A DNA stretch of 64,000 nucleotides from Candidula unifasciata (lineage: Eukaryota > Mollusca > Gastropoda > Stylommatophora > Geomitridae), in the NCBI GenBank assembly GCA_905116865.2, contig CAJHNH020000231.1, forward strand, positions 77,001-141,000, in the 5' to 3' direction. Position 1 is the first letter of the stretch, and every line of letters begins with the position of its first letter. A program made the translations under genes and the position numbers. Below the pieces are notes generated by a model. It had not been told where the DNA came from and did not search any database. It worked only from the letters and a program-made list of their open reading frames with translations. Shown piece after piece: positions 1 through 10,499 of this stretch.

Positions 1-442
1 GGATAAGCCTCAGATATGAGAATGTTTAGTCCAGCACATCTAAGTGCCATAAACAGAAAAATCTGACCAAACAGTCAACAGTAGCCTGGTGACACAATAA
101 CACACACATAGTTATGGGACTACAGGCAGATCAAAGTGACACCATCAATTTAAAGTGACTCATATTTCGTGAATTACAGTCAGAAACCATCATTCACCTG
201 AACAATCTCTTTACAATAGAAGATTATATATATGTCCTACATTTCACTGAGGTAAATGATGAAGAAGAAGACACAAACAAGGAGGAGGAGAAGACAAAGA
301 AACAAATACAACCAAGCCACATATACTGTGTGACAAGAACTCATAGTAACATGTACAAATTAGACCATGTTATCTGCAGCAGTGAGACACAACAATAATA
401 TTTCTATAAACAGAATAAATACGGCCATTAGAACATGTAATA

Positions 443-640
443 ACATCATCATCATCATCATGAACCTTGCCAAATAGCATGGGCAGGCAGGCATCTCCGC
501 AGCTTATCTTGCAATTTTCAACAGCAGGTTTCTGCTGGGATGCTGATACACATAAAACCCTGGATGGGGCTCAGCTCCCTAATGCATTTTCTGAGGGCAG
601 GGGCACAGCAAGTGGACCTAGCCTTGGTAAAGTGCACAAT
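443..640 (-). mobile_element. Probable LINE 3' end fragment with (CAT)n tail
   Basis: A (CAT)n run, read as (ATG)n on the minus strand, is followed by AGCATGGGCAGGCAGGCATC. The layout matches better LINE 3' ends in the window (2228-2530, 21288-21620), which also end in ATGATG. Divergent; boundaries approximate. Confidence 0.35.
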
Positions 641-761
641 AATGACAATCATAACTATTATTATGTCCTGAATGGTTAATAAATATAATAATATATTTGA
701 AATAAGATGAAATGTACAAACAAATAACCAAAAATAGAGCTTCCATTCATTGTTTTTTTTT

Positions 762-778
762 GGGGGGGGGGGGGGGGG
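762..778. repeat. Poly-G tract, 17 bases
   Basis: Uninterrupted G run flanked by T runs. A C run of 19 lies at 1148-1166. Potential quadruplex; length is likely uncertain in the assembly. Confidence 0.9.
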
Positions 779-779
779 T

Positions 780-1420
780 TTTTATAATCTCCTCGTAAAT
801 TTTTTTTAGGTAGAAGGGTAGCTCAGCCGACCTTACAAATTACTTGGTGGGAGACCTCAAGATGCCGGAGCCACAAATTCTGGTGCTTCTGGCCAGCATT
901 AATTTATGTGCCGGAACACCATGACAAAAGGTTGTCACCAATCTTGTCTAGTTGTATATACACAATGACAATACGCTGTCAATAATCTTGCGTAGTTGTA
1001 TTTTTACTTACAAGTCAGTATTATATAAATATAGATGTATACATAAAGTACCTCATCAAAATAGGCTTTAATAAAATGTTTCAGTTAATGAAATCTTCCT
1101 TAAAAAACATTTACAAAAAGACTTTTTAAGAGGGTTAATGAATCTATCCCCCCCCCCCCCCCCCCCTCCCCACCGCCACCACAATGGGGCTTCTGAATCC
1201 ACACAGGGAGCTTCCACTATGTACTTAACCACCGTGACAGTATACACTCAAGATGTTTTTACTGTGGTCACTTTTTCCTTTAACATCTGACAGTAAAACT
1301 TTTTATAATTGAAAACATTTACATTTTATCAGCCAGTTTAAAAACAAAAAAATACTAATTACAGTGTGCCAATTGCCCTTTCAATGGTGAACACAGAAGA
1401 TGGTCAGCATGGTTTTAAAA
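780..1420. other. Intronic or downstream sequence, little recognised
   Basis: AT-rich DNA with a short 5S rRNA-like phrase near 838-880 (see rejected items) and the C run at 1148-1166. No reading frame or known repeat could be supported. Confidence 0.5.
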
Positions 1421-1716
1421 CAGTGATTTTAAACCGGTGGGCTGTGGGAACAGAACAGTTGGGTTGTCAAAAAAATGACGGCCTAAAAGTGTAGTAGGAT
1501 ATGTAATACATATGTAAGACTTAGTAACTGCTAAGCAGCAGAATATATCACATTGACTGAAAAATAATTTTGTGAAGTTGGGTTTTGCAAAAATACTGCT
1601 GTCTACTTTTTTATTTCTGTGTTTGGTTAGCTGTCATATGGAGGAAAGGGGGTGAGGGTGAAACACTTTTTCCATGTTTTGGTAAGCCGTGGTTGTTAGA
1701 AGGTTGAAGAACACTG
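1421..1716. mobile_element. hAT-like MITE, 296 bp
   Basis: Terminal inverted repeats CAGTGATTTTAAACCGGTGG (left) and, reverse-complemented, CAGTGTTCTTCAACCTTCTA (right) fit the hAT consensus CAGTGGTTCTCAACC. The flanks TTTTAAAA (1413-1420) and CTTTATAA (1717-1724) match at 6 of 8 bases, as expected for an old 8-bp target duplication. There is no transposase frame, so it is non-autonomous. Confidence 0.72.
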
Positions 1717-1856
1717 CTTTATAATATTTATTGTCTCTGATCAGCTGAAGTAATATTGTGACACTATACACAATAATGTCTGAGAACTGTCTGTAAATAT
1801 AACCACCTCTATACCGACCACAGAACCACTTGTGTGTTATTTGATGATAGGAATAG

Positions 1857-2605
1857 TTATTATTTGGCACGTGAATGGGAATAATCACTATTTAGCATGG
1901 CATTAATCACCAATTGGCATGTAAATGGGAATAATCACTTTTTGGCATGTGGATGGGAATAATCACTATTTGGCATGTAAATGAGAATACTTAAAATTAG
2001 GCATGTGAATGGGAATACTCACTATTTGGCTTGTGAATAGGAAAAATCACTATTTTGCATGTGATTTGAAATAATCACTATTTGGCATGTGAATAGGAAT
2101 AATCATCATTTTACATGTGATTGGAAATAATCACTATTTGGCACGTGCATGGGAATAACCACTATTTGGCATGTGAATGGCAATACTCACCTATTTAGCA
2201 TGTGAATGAGAAAATCATTATTTGATACATCATCATCATGTACCCTGCCAGTTGGTGTAGGCGCTCAGGCATCTTCACAGATCATGATCCCTGTTTGCCT
2301 GGAACAGCTCTCTTGATGATATCCTGCCATCCCATCGTTTTCGCCCATCCAGCATCATCTCTTTTGGTCTGCTTCTGCTTCTCTTTCCAGTTGTCACAAT
2401 GTTTTCCAATGCCTCTCTTCTCATTACGTGGCCAAAGAACAGTGTCTGTCTCCTTCTTATTGTTATATATAAAGATTTACTTTCATTAGCTTCTTTTAAA
2501 CAATTGATAGTTACTCTGGCAGTACAAGGTATTTGGTACATAAATGGGAATAATCACCATTTGGCATGTGAAAAATCACCATCTGGCATGTGAATGGGAC
2601 ATAAG
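1857..2605. repeat. Degenerate minisatellite, about 28-30 bp unit, split by a LINE fragment
   Basis: Variants of AATCACTATTTGGCATGTGA plus ATGGG recur about 13 times from 1857 to 2218 and resume at 2530-2605. The gap is filled by the LINE piece at 2231-2529. Confidence 0.85.
2228..2530 (-). mobile_element. LINE 3' end inserted in the minisatellite
   Basis: On the minus strand this encodes the LINE reverse-transcriptase C-terminal signature RRRQTLFFGHVMRREALEN followed by a degraded Arg/Gly/Lys-rich segment and a (ATG)n tail. Flanks TATTTGATACAT (2219-2230) and TATTTGGTACAT (2530-2541) differ at one base and look like a 12-bp target duplication. Only the last ~300 bp are present, as usual for 5'-truncated LINEs. 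Confidence 0.78.
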
Positions 2606-2786
2606 AGGGACAAAACCTTTGCTATATTCTGAAGCAAAGAAATCGTTAAGTGTCCCTGTTCTGTCGAGACTACTGGACATTGTGGGGTTAATCCTGTACT
2701 TTTCTCATTGACTGAACAACTCTTCACTTCTCAAAGTAGAGGTCTTCAGTATCCTCTTGTTCCCTATTGTGCTTATTTATCTACAT

Positions 2787-2972
2787 CATGGCTATTCAGC
2801 TACATTTAATTGGGGGCCAGAAACTTGAAAAAGGGGATCATCACAGGGCTGGGATGCTGAGTTCCAGCATAGAAAGATCATTAATACAATACAGGTGGCA
2901 ATGATCCGTGGGCCACTTGCTAAATCTCTGTGGGCCAAATTAGGCCTACAGGCCACCAGCTGAATAACCCTG
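2787..2972. mobile_element. hAT-like MITE, 186 bp, with perfect 8-bp target duplication
   Basis: The left end CATGGCTATTCAGCT and the reverse-complemented right end CAGGGTTATTCAGCT form a 15-bp inverted repeat with two or three mismatches. The element is flanked on both sides by ATCTACAT (2779-2786 and 2973-2980), a perfect 8-bp duplication typical of the hAT superfamily. No coding capacity. Confidence 0.85.
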
Positions 2973-3277
2973 ATCTACATCACTATTTGAAGGTACCTCT
3001 TTCTGATGTGTCTCCTCCGTGATGTGTAGGATTGGCTTGTAAGTTCCAGTGATTCAAGAGCCATGCCGATGGTAGCTTAGTTACTGGTTGGGTCTTCCAT
3101 GTTGAACAGGCCAAAGGATTGAAATCAGACGACGAGAGAAAGACACAAATCTGCTGTTTTACAGGGGACAAACAAGACTAGGAAAAGCAAACTCGAAAAA
3201 AAAATGCTTGTCAAAATCGAGATGCATCTCGTCACAACCTTAAGGAAAGAGACAAGCATAAGCTACTTCACAATGTC

Positions 3278-3602
3278 ATGATCACATTTTGAGACAGACC
3301 ACAATGGGATAGTACCCAGTGCTGCACTGTTCATGATCACATTTTAAGACAGACCACAATGGGATGGTACCCAGTGCTGCACTGTTCATGATCACATTTT
3401 AAGACAGACCACAATGGGATGGTATCCAGTGCTGCATTGTTAATGACAACATTTCCTAACAGACCACAATGGGATGGTATCCAGTGCTGCATTGTTAATG
3501 ACAACATTTCCTAACAGACCACAATGGGATGGTATCCAGTGCTGCATTGTTCATGATCACATTTTAAGACAGACCACAATGGGATGGTAAGCAGTGCTGT
3601 AT
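3278..3602. repeat. Minisatellite, 55-bp unit, 6 copies
   Basis: Starts of ATGA(T/C)(C/A)ACATTT recur at 3278, 3333, 3388, 3443, 3498 and 3553, exactly 55 bp apart. Copies 4 and 5 share private changes (TAATGACAACATTTCC), showing that neighbours were duplicated together. Confidence 0.95.
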
Positions 3603-3789
3603 TTAAGGCCACATTCTGGATGCCAATCCAACTGCATAAATACAAGACTCCCTTTTCAACCTTCCAAAGGTTATAATTCATGATCGTCACACTCCTCACA
3701 GAACACCTGAAAGCATCTCTTTCTCTAGCCAAGTAGTTTCCAGTCCTATGTGTTTTCATCTTCAGTGTCCTGTACTCAAATTCGTAGAG

Positions 3790-4490
3790 GCCTATTCTAT
3801 ATATATCTGTATCCTCTTCCTGTTGCTACATAAGACATTCACAAGTAATCTCCATTGCTGCCGGTCTGCTGCTTTTCTGCCCATGGTATCCCATGTCAGT
3901 TTACATTCCTTCATTTCCCGTTCTATTGTCCTTCTCCAGGTTTCCTTAGGTCGTCCACGTCTCCTTTTCGCATCTGCTGTCCACCGGACAGCTGTTTTTG
4001 CCAGAGTGTCACAAGGCATTCTGCAAACATGTCCAAGCCATCTCCATCGTCTTACTTTGATAACATTTGCCACTGATGCACATTCTGTTTTCCTCATCAG
4101 TTCTTTGTTTGTGATCTTGTTTGGCCAAACTATTCATAGAATTCTCCTTAAACAGTTATTTTGAAAAGTCTCAAGTTTATGTTAATTCCTGCTGCCATTT
4201 TCCAACATTCACTGTTGTATAATTATTCCTAAAATGTTGCTCTTGTATATTCTTAGTTTTGTCTTTGAACTAAATCCCTTTGACTTCCATTTATTGTTAA
4301 GCCTGGCAAATGCTTGATTTGCTTTGTTTATTCTTGATGTTACATCCTTTTCAGAATCTCCATCTGAAGTAACTTTACTTCCGAGGTATATAAATTCTTC
4401 AACTTCCTCGATTGCTTCATCATTTAAGACGATTGGATTTTCTGTTTTGAAAATATTGATTATTACTTTGTACAGGTCTGCCTCTGCTCA
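3790..4490 (-). mobile_element. LINE, end of reverse transcriptase and C-terminal domain
   Basis: On the minus strand, reading with one or two frame breaks, this gives EFIYLGSKVTSDGDSEKDVT, then SRINKANQAFARLNNKWKSK, and finally RRWRWLGHVCRMPCDTLAKT with RRRGRPKETWRRTIEREMKE. These are the thumb and C-terminal region of endonuclease-type LINE reverse transcriptases (F-x-Y-L-G-S, R-I-x-K-A, G-H-V-x-R-M, R-G-R-P-x-x-T-W-R-R). The catalytic YADD region is absent, so the copy is 5'-truncated and dead. Confidence 0.88.
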
Positions 4491-4777
4491 ATTTGATAGA
4501 AACTGTACTCTCCACGGCTGTTTTCTCAAAGCCACTATAACGTTTAACATGGCCAAAATTGCTAAAATACCACAGATTTTGGGACAGGATACTTGTTATG
4601 AGCCAAGTCGCCTTCATGCTCAGAAAGTTATAATTATGGTTTCCAAAATGGCTAAACCAAAAACTACTAGAAATTCAACATAACCTTTCCATCACTGAAA
4701 AACAGAAATTCATATAAAACTCCCAAATGTCTCCATCAGTCCATTATTCAACTTAATTGCTTCTCTGGTATAACCCT

Positions 4778-5184
4778 GCTACATTAAGTCGGTAGTCATG
4801 AGTTCAGAGTTGCAAACTGCTACAATAAGTTGGTAGTCATGAGTTCAGAGTTGCAAACTGCTACATTTAGTCGGTAGTCATGAGTTCAGAGTTGCAAACT
4901 GCTACAATAAGTTGGTAGTCATGAGTTCAGAGTTGCAAACTGCTACAATAAGTTGGTAGTCATGAGTTCAGAGTTGCAAACTGCTACAATAAGTTGGTAG
5001 TCATGAGTTCAGAGTTGCAAACTGCTACATTAAGTTGGTAGTCATGAGTTCAGAGTTGCAAACTGCTACATTAAGTTGGTAGTCATGAGTTCAGAGTTGC
5101 AAACTGCTACATTTAGTCGGTAGTCATGAGTTCAGAGTTGCAAACTGCTACATTAAGTTGGTAGTCATGAGTTCAGAGTTGCAA
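4778..5184. repeat. Minisatellite, 41-bp unit, 10 copies
   Basis: GGTAGTCATGAGTTCAGAGT recurs every 41 bp from 4791 to 5160 with perfect spacing. Only the bases before it (ATTAAGT, AATAAGT or ATTTAGT) vary, so the array is young. Confidence 0.97.
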
Positions 5185-5630
5185 TAAAACTTCTTGAAAT
5201 ATTTTAGCCTTAAATGAAATACTTTAGCTCTGCTAAAGTGTTCAAAGTGTCATCTCGTTGACACTAGGCCAAAATCACCAAAGTGACTTGTTTTTTTGAA
5301 AATTATGATAATAAATCATGATTAGACACAAAGTGGCACACAAAAAATGTGTAGTTGCAGGAAAAGTAATACTCATTTTTACCTATATGGAGTAGAAACT
5401 AGAATTCACATTCATGCCTTTGGCATTATATAAAGTGATAAACAACAGTCCTTACAATGCACTCATGAGAAAATTGCTTAAACTGTACTGAGGTGACTTT
5501 GGTACTATGCTAACAATATGCTGATTCAATTAGTTTTTGATGATACACTATCAGTATTCACATAGGTATATACAATTAAATACATAAAAATAGCAGTATA
5601 AGAAAGATTGTATACTTCTGTACTGTACAG
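5185..5630. other. Intronic sequence, nothing recognised
   Basis: AT-rich with no supported frame, repeat family or splice-bounded exon. Confidence 0.5.
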
Positions 5631-5819
5631 TCAGATTAACACATTGTTATAATTTCTATGGAAGACATTATTATTTTTCATAACATTACACTTACTGCTA
5701 AAAATATTTGAGGATAAACAAATCATTCCTCTACAGGCACACACTGCTTTAACAGACACCTCATTTACTAAAGTTTTCTTTAACCAACCATTCTCCTTGC
5801 CTAACCAGACCCATTTAAT

Positions 5820-6032
5820 TGTTTCTCTTCTACTTTGGGGTGTAGAGGTTTGCCAGAGAGACTGCCAGACCTCTCTGTCAGCAGTTTTCATTTTAGCTTT
5901 GCTCCATTCGAGTCCTCTTTTAGTCAGAAACTGTTGATGTTGTCTTCCCAGCAAAACCCCTGGGTGGTCCTGGTGGTCTGGTTTCCTGGTTCTTGACTTT
6001 TTTTCTGTTACCTTCAAATGATTGATTTTCAC
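5820..6032 (-). mobile_element. LINE-like 3' fragment, same family as 58170-58380
   Basis: The minus-strand phrases ACCAGACCACCAGG, GGGAAGACAAC and GCAAACCTCTACA reappear in the same order on the plus strand near 58205, 58240 and 58340. An open frame here contains TKRGLEWSKAKMKTADREVW, resembling the last helix of LINE ORF2 proteins (L-x-W-x-x-A-x-x-x-A-x-D-R-x-x-W). Family not named. Confidence 0.55.
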
Positions 6033-6179
6033 GTCTTCTCTTGATTAATGTGATTTTAATTCAGCTGAGCTACTGAAATAATAAGTGATGCTCGCTACCT
6101 GTCATATCTTTTTCACCAAATTATTTCATCTTCTGTAAAAATAAGCCACACTAGTGAACAATTTTTGTTAGTAAATAGT

Positions 6180-6440
6180 TTTCAAAACTAGTTTCTAAGA
6201 GTTGACAGTTTTCACAATAATTTTCAGCAATGCTTCGTAGTCAATAGTTTTAAGCAAACAGTTTCCACAAGTCAACAGTTTTAAGCAAACAGTTTCCACA
6301 AGTCAACAGTTTTAAGCAAACAGTTTCCACAAGTCAATAGTTTCAACGAGTCAACAGTGTCCTGCCATGTCTGTTTGTCAACAGTTTCTACAATCAACAG
6401 TTTCCATTAGTCAATGCTTTCAGTAATTTCTCTTAGTCAC
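6180..6440. repeat. Degenerate minisatellite, 31-bp core
   Basis: TTAAGCAAACAGTTTCCACA recurs at 31-bp steps (about 6251, 6282, 6313). Looser CAACAGTTT and CAATAGTTT copies extend on both sides. Confidence 0.8.
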
Positions 6441-6594
6441 GTCTCCACAAAGCAATAGTTTTCAGCAATTTTTATTAATCATATTTCAACAATTGAACAG
6501 ATTTAACTTGTTGACAATTCCACTATCTGCATAGTTTCTTCTACAGAAGACGAGTAGTTAACCAGATGATAGCTGGCACCATCAGTATGGAGAC

Positions 6595-6680
6595 TCTTGT
6601 CTGGCTGCTGAGGAGGGGGATGGAGCTAATATGGGCTTGTCCTAAATGGTGTGCTGTCAAATCTCCTGCCAGAGGAATCT
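6595..6680 (+). mobile_element. 3' tail of the RNase H-type LINE (degraded)
   Basis: CTGGCTGCTGAGGAGGGGGA followed by ATGGAGCTAATATGGGCTTG matches the tail block found at 22340-22420 and 27560-27630 (CTGCTGAAGATGGGGA, then CTTATGGGA). Confidence 0.6.
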
Positions 6681-6988
6681 TACAGGACATCACTCTGGTC
6701 TGCTAGTCTACCAGATAAGCAGAATATGCCTGTACACAATACTTCAACCAATCAAGATCTTCCTCAGACACAGCATAAGCTTCAAGAAAGGTCTGTAAAA
6801 ACAACTATGAAGGCAAATTTTTCAAAGGGAATAAATGCAAAGCTCAAATAACATTACATAGTCGGTGTCTTGGCAATTGGTTGGGCAGGTAGGTAGGTAG
6901 GTAGGTCGGCAAACTGATTATGATGGGCAACAGAGCTTTTTGACATCAGGGAAATGAAGGTCAGCCAATCAGAAATATTTGAATTCAC

Positions 6989-7091
6989 CTCTGTTGGCGT
7001 GTCCTCTCTCATCTTCAAAATAAGGTGCTCCAGCAGGTACTGCTTGTGGGTACTGGCTCACCTGCTTTGGTTGGTTAAAATTGTTTTCACC
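6989..7091 (-). CDS. EPS8: EPS8 exon: post-SH3 linker (most 3' exon found)
   Basis: A 103-bp open segment encoding GENNFNQPKQVSQYPQAVPA then GAPYFEDERGHANR, Gln/Pro-rich like the linker between the SH3 domain and the C-terminal effector region of EPS8. Acceptor AATTTCTACAG is strong; the best donor is GTGAAT at the end, with an internal GTGAGC that could give a shorter 30-bp form. It starts in phase 0, matching the SH3 exon end. No domain supports the assignment, so it rests on phase, splice sites and composition. The SAM-like actin-binding exons should follow but were not found down to position 1. Confidence 0.68.
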
Positions 7092-7099
7092 CTGTAGAA

Positions 7100-8630
7100 A
7101 TTAAAAAACAGAACATAAAAACAATAGTTATTTAACCTTTTTGGTCCTAAATAACAAATTCTATGTTACTGGCTCTAACCCATGTGTCCCAACAATCAAA
7201 TCATGTGTTCTTTAACTTTCTACAGCCCAGTTATGAAATCTGGCTTCCTCAGTGGCCACTTATACTGTGTATTTAGCCATTTGCATATCCTTTCCAGAAT
7301 ATCACAAACTAACCCCAGCAATTGCTGGAAGTTTGTAGTTTTATACGTAAATCCAGCACTGAAATTGTCAAAATAAATGCAAGACAGTGATCTGATTTAT
7401 GCTGTGACCTCCATCACTGAGGTTTAGGCAGAATTTGACATGAGCCTGGCTTTGAAAAAGCCACTGGGGTCACAAGGAAATGGCTCTAAATGCTATATTG
7501 AGTTAATTTATTCATATCTGGAGCTCCTAAACACTAGGGAGGCACACACAGAATCAATGGCATTTATCGTTTGTCGATTACAGGGCGCAGCAGAAATGGT
7601 GACATATACTGGGATTTACTGGCGTGTCACAACCAGAAGTGACCAGATTTAGCATTCTTGTGGCGACAGGGTTAAGTAAATATTACAGGTGTTTTTTTTA
7701 AAATGCAAATTCAAATATTTTCAGAAAGATAATCAATTTAGACAGAAGAGTGGCAGGGGTACACTTTGACCCCCAAAAATAAATTATGATTAGGAAGAAG
7801 ATGTAACCAATCCATAAACAGAAGGGTAAAGAATGCCCATGGCATCTTTGAAGAAGTTTCCCATAAAGATAAAATCGAGGAGAATAATCAATGATAGCAC
7901 ACAAAGGAAACAATATATCCACCATGTTAACAACACAATGTTAATAAGACTGTCTAATTATTCATAATACAATTTTTATCATAATCTCAACCCAAATTAA
8001 AGCAAAATGTGAAACAATACAAATTACATTTTGGTCACATAAATAACTATATGATAAATATATTTAAAATGACAAATATATTTACTCTGAGAACTCAGTT
8101 AACACTATATTTCCCAATTATAACTCTGAGGGTTGAACAGGATATTCTTAAAAAACAACTACTACCAAGAAGATAAAAGGGTAGTACTGATGAAAGTGTG
8201 AAGGAAATTACAGCATGAATTCCTGAATCAACATATATTTTGTACATGTAAAAGAGAATAGGAAATCTTTTGATAATTAGCCCTAAGGTGTCTTTTGGAG
8301 CAACAAAATGAATATAAACCACTGTCTTACTTTCTGCAGAACACTGTACTTATCCCAGTAATTACTTTGTTCTTAGATTTGAGTCTGTCCATTAACATAA
8401 GTTGGCTCAAAGACAATTTTCACTATTAAATAATTTGTTTACAGTCAAGAATATTTAACAGTTAGAACTTTTGCTAGGTGTTCACCCCCACTGGTGGATT
8501 TTCAGTTTTAAACTTTGTGTGTGTCTGATCGTTTTCCTCTGCACTTCTGTAATAATGTAGATACAGTTCATAAATACAGAAGTATTTATTTGTTTGAAAC
8601 AATACAGAATGCACAAGATCAAGAAGCAAA
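7100..8630. other. Intronic sequence, no exon or repeat confirmed
   Basis: Includes AT-rich unique-looking DNA. Loosely inverted TTAACC ends at about 7135 and 7672 were considered and not accepted. No EPS8-like exon was found. Confidence 0.4.
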
Positions 8631-8635
8631 GCATT

Positions 8636-9114
8636 AATTAGGCAGCATGATAAAATATAAACATGGCTTTCCCTATTTAAATCAATCTTGTTAGGCAGCA
8701 TGATAAAATATAAACATGGCTTTCCCTATTAAATCAATTTTGTTAGGCAGCATGATAAAATATAAACATGGCTTTCCCTATTTAAATCAATCTTGTTAGG
8801 CATCATGATAAAATATAAACATGGCTTTCCCTATTGAAATCACTCTTGTTAGGCAGCATGATAAAATATAAACATGGCTTTCCCTATTTAAATCCATCTT
8901 GTTAGGCAGCATGATAAAATATAAACATGGCTTTCCCTATTTAAATCCATCTTGTTAGGCAGCATGATAAAATATAAACATGGCTTTCCCTATTGAAATC
9001 AATCTTGTTAGGCAGCATGATAAAATATAATCATGGCTTTCCCTATTGAAATCAATCTTGTTAGGCAGCATGATAAAATATAAACATGGCTTTCCCTATT
9101 GAAATCAATCTTGT
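8636..9114. repeat. Minisatellite, 53-bp unit, 9 copies
   Basis: GGCAGCATGATAAAATATAA begins copies at 8641, 8694, 8746, 8799 and so on to 9064. One copy is 52 bp through loss of a T. Copies differ only in TTTAAAT/TTGAAAT and CAATC/CCATC. Confidence 0.97.
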
Positions 9115-9663
9115 CTAAGAGTATGCAGCACTTACATATTTTCGTTAACTTACTATGCTTTATCAGTAACCAGATATTCTAATGTGAACTTCAGGTTAAT
9201 ATTTCTGAGGAGAAAAATCCTCACTGCTTCTTAACAAAGCAAGTCATTAATAGTGGCTATTTAAGGATTTTCCTAAATTGCATGTGTTGAGCCAGAAGGT
9301 GCAGACACCACAGCCTAGCTGTAAACCACAACATAATATGCCAACTGCCCTTCTATAAATGAACATTTCTAGTTATGTCCCATGAACAAAATAATTTTGA
9401 CAGCTGTAAATCCCTTCAATCCCTGAACATGCATGATGTATGACTGACTCATTCAAATTTGTGTAAAATTAACAAAATAATGTTGTTGGCAGTGTCAGGA
9501 GTAATGTTTTAAAGTAATTTTCCTACAAAAATGAGTCACACATCCATATAACAGGAAAATGTTAGTAAAGAATGAAACACATTAGAAAAACTATTGTTTG
9601 TTGCAAGGCTCCCATAGAAACTAAAGTTTTGTAGGATTACAGATGACAACGCTCGGTAGATCT

Positions 9664-10335
9664 TCATGATGTCCTGATAAGTACAGGCGGTTGGCGTGAT
9701 GTTGACCATATCCCCCAGAGAGTGTCGACTGGTCTATAAAATATAACTTTAGCATTATATACCCAATACCCCTTAGGGTGTGGTGCGATGCTACAGGGAC
9801 ATGTCTCTGTGTTTCCTACACCAAACAGTTTGAACATGTGTTGAAGAAGTCTGTTGTGCCTTGTCCTTAGTCTGAATATAATACATTGTCTCTCGCTTGA
9901 TAGCCGATAAAGTGAGTCTTGAGGAGAGAACTTTGTGTGTGTATCCAGCCACCTTTCTTGGATCCCAGACTGTATTAATGTCTTAGTCTCTAGGTGGGTT
10001 AAGTCACTATCTGATTGTGCCAAATTATTGTTGCTTCTGGCTAATCTGTCCACTATTTCATTGCCTTCCAGTCCACAATGACCTGGAATCCACTGCAATA
10101 CAGACTGTTCTACTAAAGAGCCTAAGTGAATCAGTTGTTTGTCAAGTCTACAAAATTTGTGTCTTTTGGGTTGGCAATTGCTTGTAGAACTGACAGGGAA
10201 TCAGTCAGAAAGACCACTTTGCTATATTTGCTCTGCTGTTGTCCATTCAAGAAAGAAGATGTCACCAGCAGTGGATCTGCCTCTGCTCTGTAATTGGAGG
10301 AGTATGAACTTGTATAGCTTGTTCAATTCTTAAAC
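9664..10335 (-). mobile_element. RNase H-bearing LINE fragment, truncated by a SINE
   Basis: On the minus strand TDSLSVLQAIANPKD (with the catalytic Asp of RNase H1) is followed by LQWIPGHCGLEGNEIVDRLA, the RNase H motif H-C-G-x-x-G-N-E-x-x-D-x-L-A, and then a basic region ending ETCPCS. Further sequence is replaced by a SINE A tail at 9690-9795. I, Jockey and related LINE clades carry this RNase H domain after the reverse transcriptase. Frame breaks near 10130 show that the copy is dead. Confidence 0.85.
9690..9795 (+). mobile_element. SINE A 3' part
   Basis: Contains GCGTGATGTTGACCATATC, CTATAAAATATAACTTTAGC and CCAATACCCCTTAGGGTGTG, which align to the SINE A body and terminal hairpin seen intact at 40975-41255 and 62505-62840. 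Confidence 0.8.
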
Positions 10336-10499
10336 CATTTGGGCATTCTATATATATTCTAAATTTTACAGCTGGTAACCAAGTTACTTAATAGTTTCAG
10401 AATTTTATATGTATGTGCCATCATCTACATAAAGGTTTTCTGGTTTTGTATGTGAAACATTTTGAGAGTTTTAGTTGGATTTTAAAAATAAACAAGCTA

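Noticed and set aside
826..880. 5S rRNA-like phrase (TACTTGGTGGGAGACCTC, GATGCCGG)
   Set aside because: Similarity covers only about 35 bases with gaps and lacks the internal promoter part; insufficient for an rRNA gene or a 5S-derived SINE.
2983..3171. Minus-strand frame near 3.1 kb as an EPS8 C-terminal exon
   Set aside because: No SAM-domain pattern, no matching phase and no clear splice sites.
3748..4164. Plus-strand 138-codon frame
   Set aside because: Antisense shadow of the LINE coding region on the minus strand.
7135..7672. Possible DNA transposon with TTAACC ends
   Set aside because: End similarity is about 8 bases and no target duplication could be seen.
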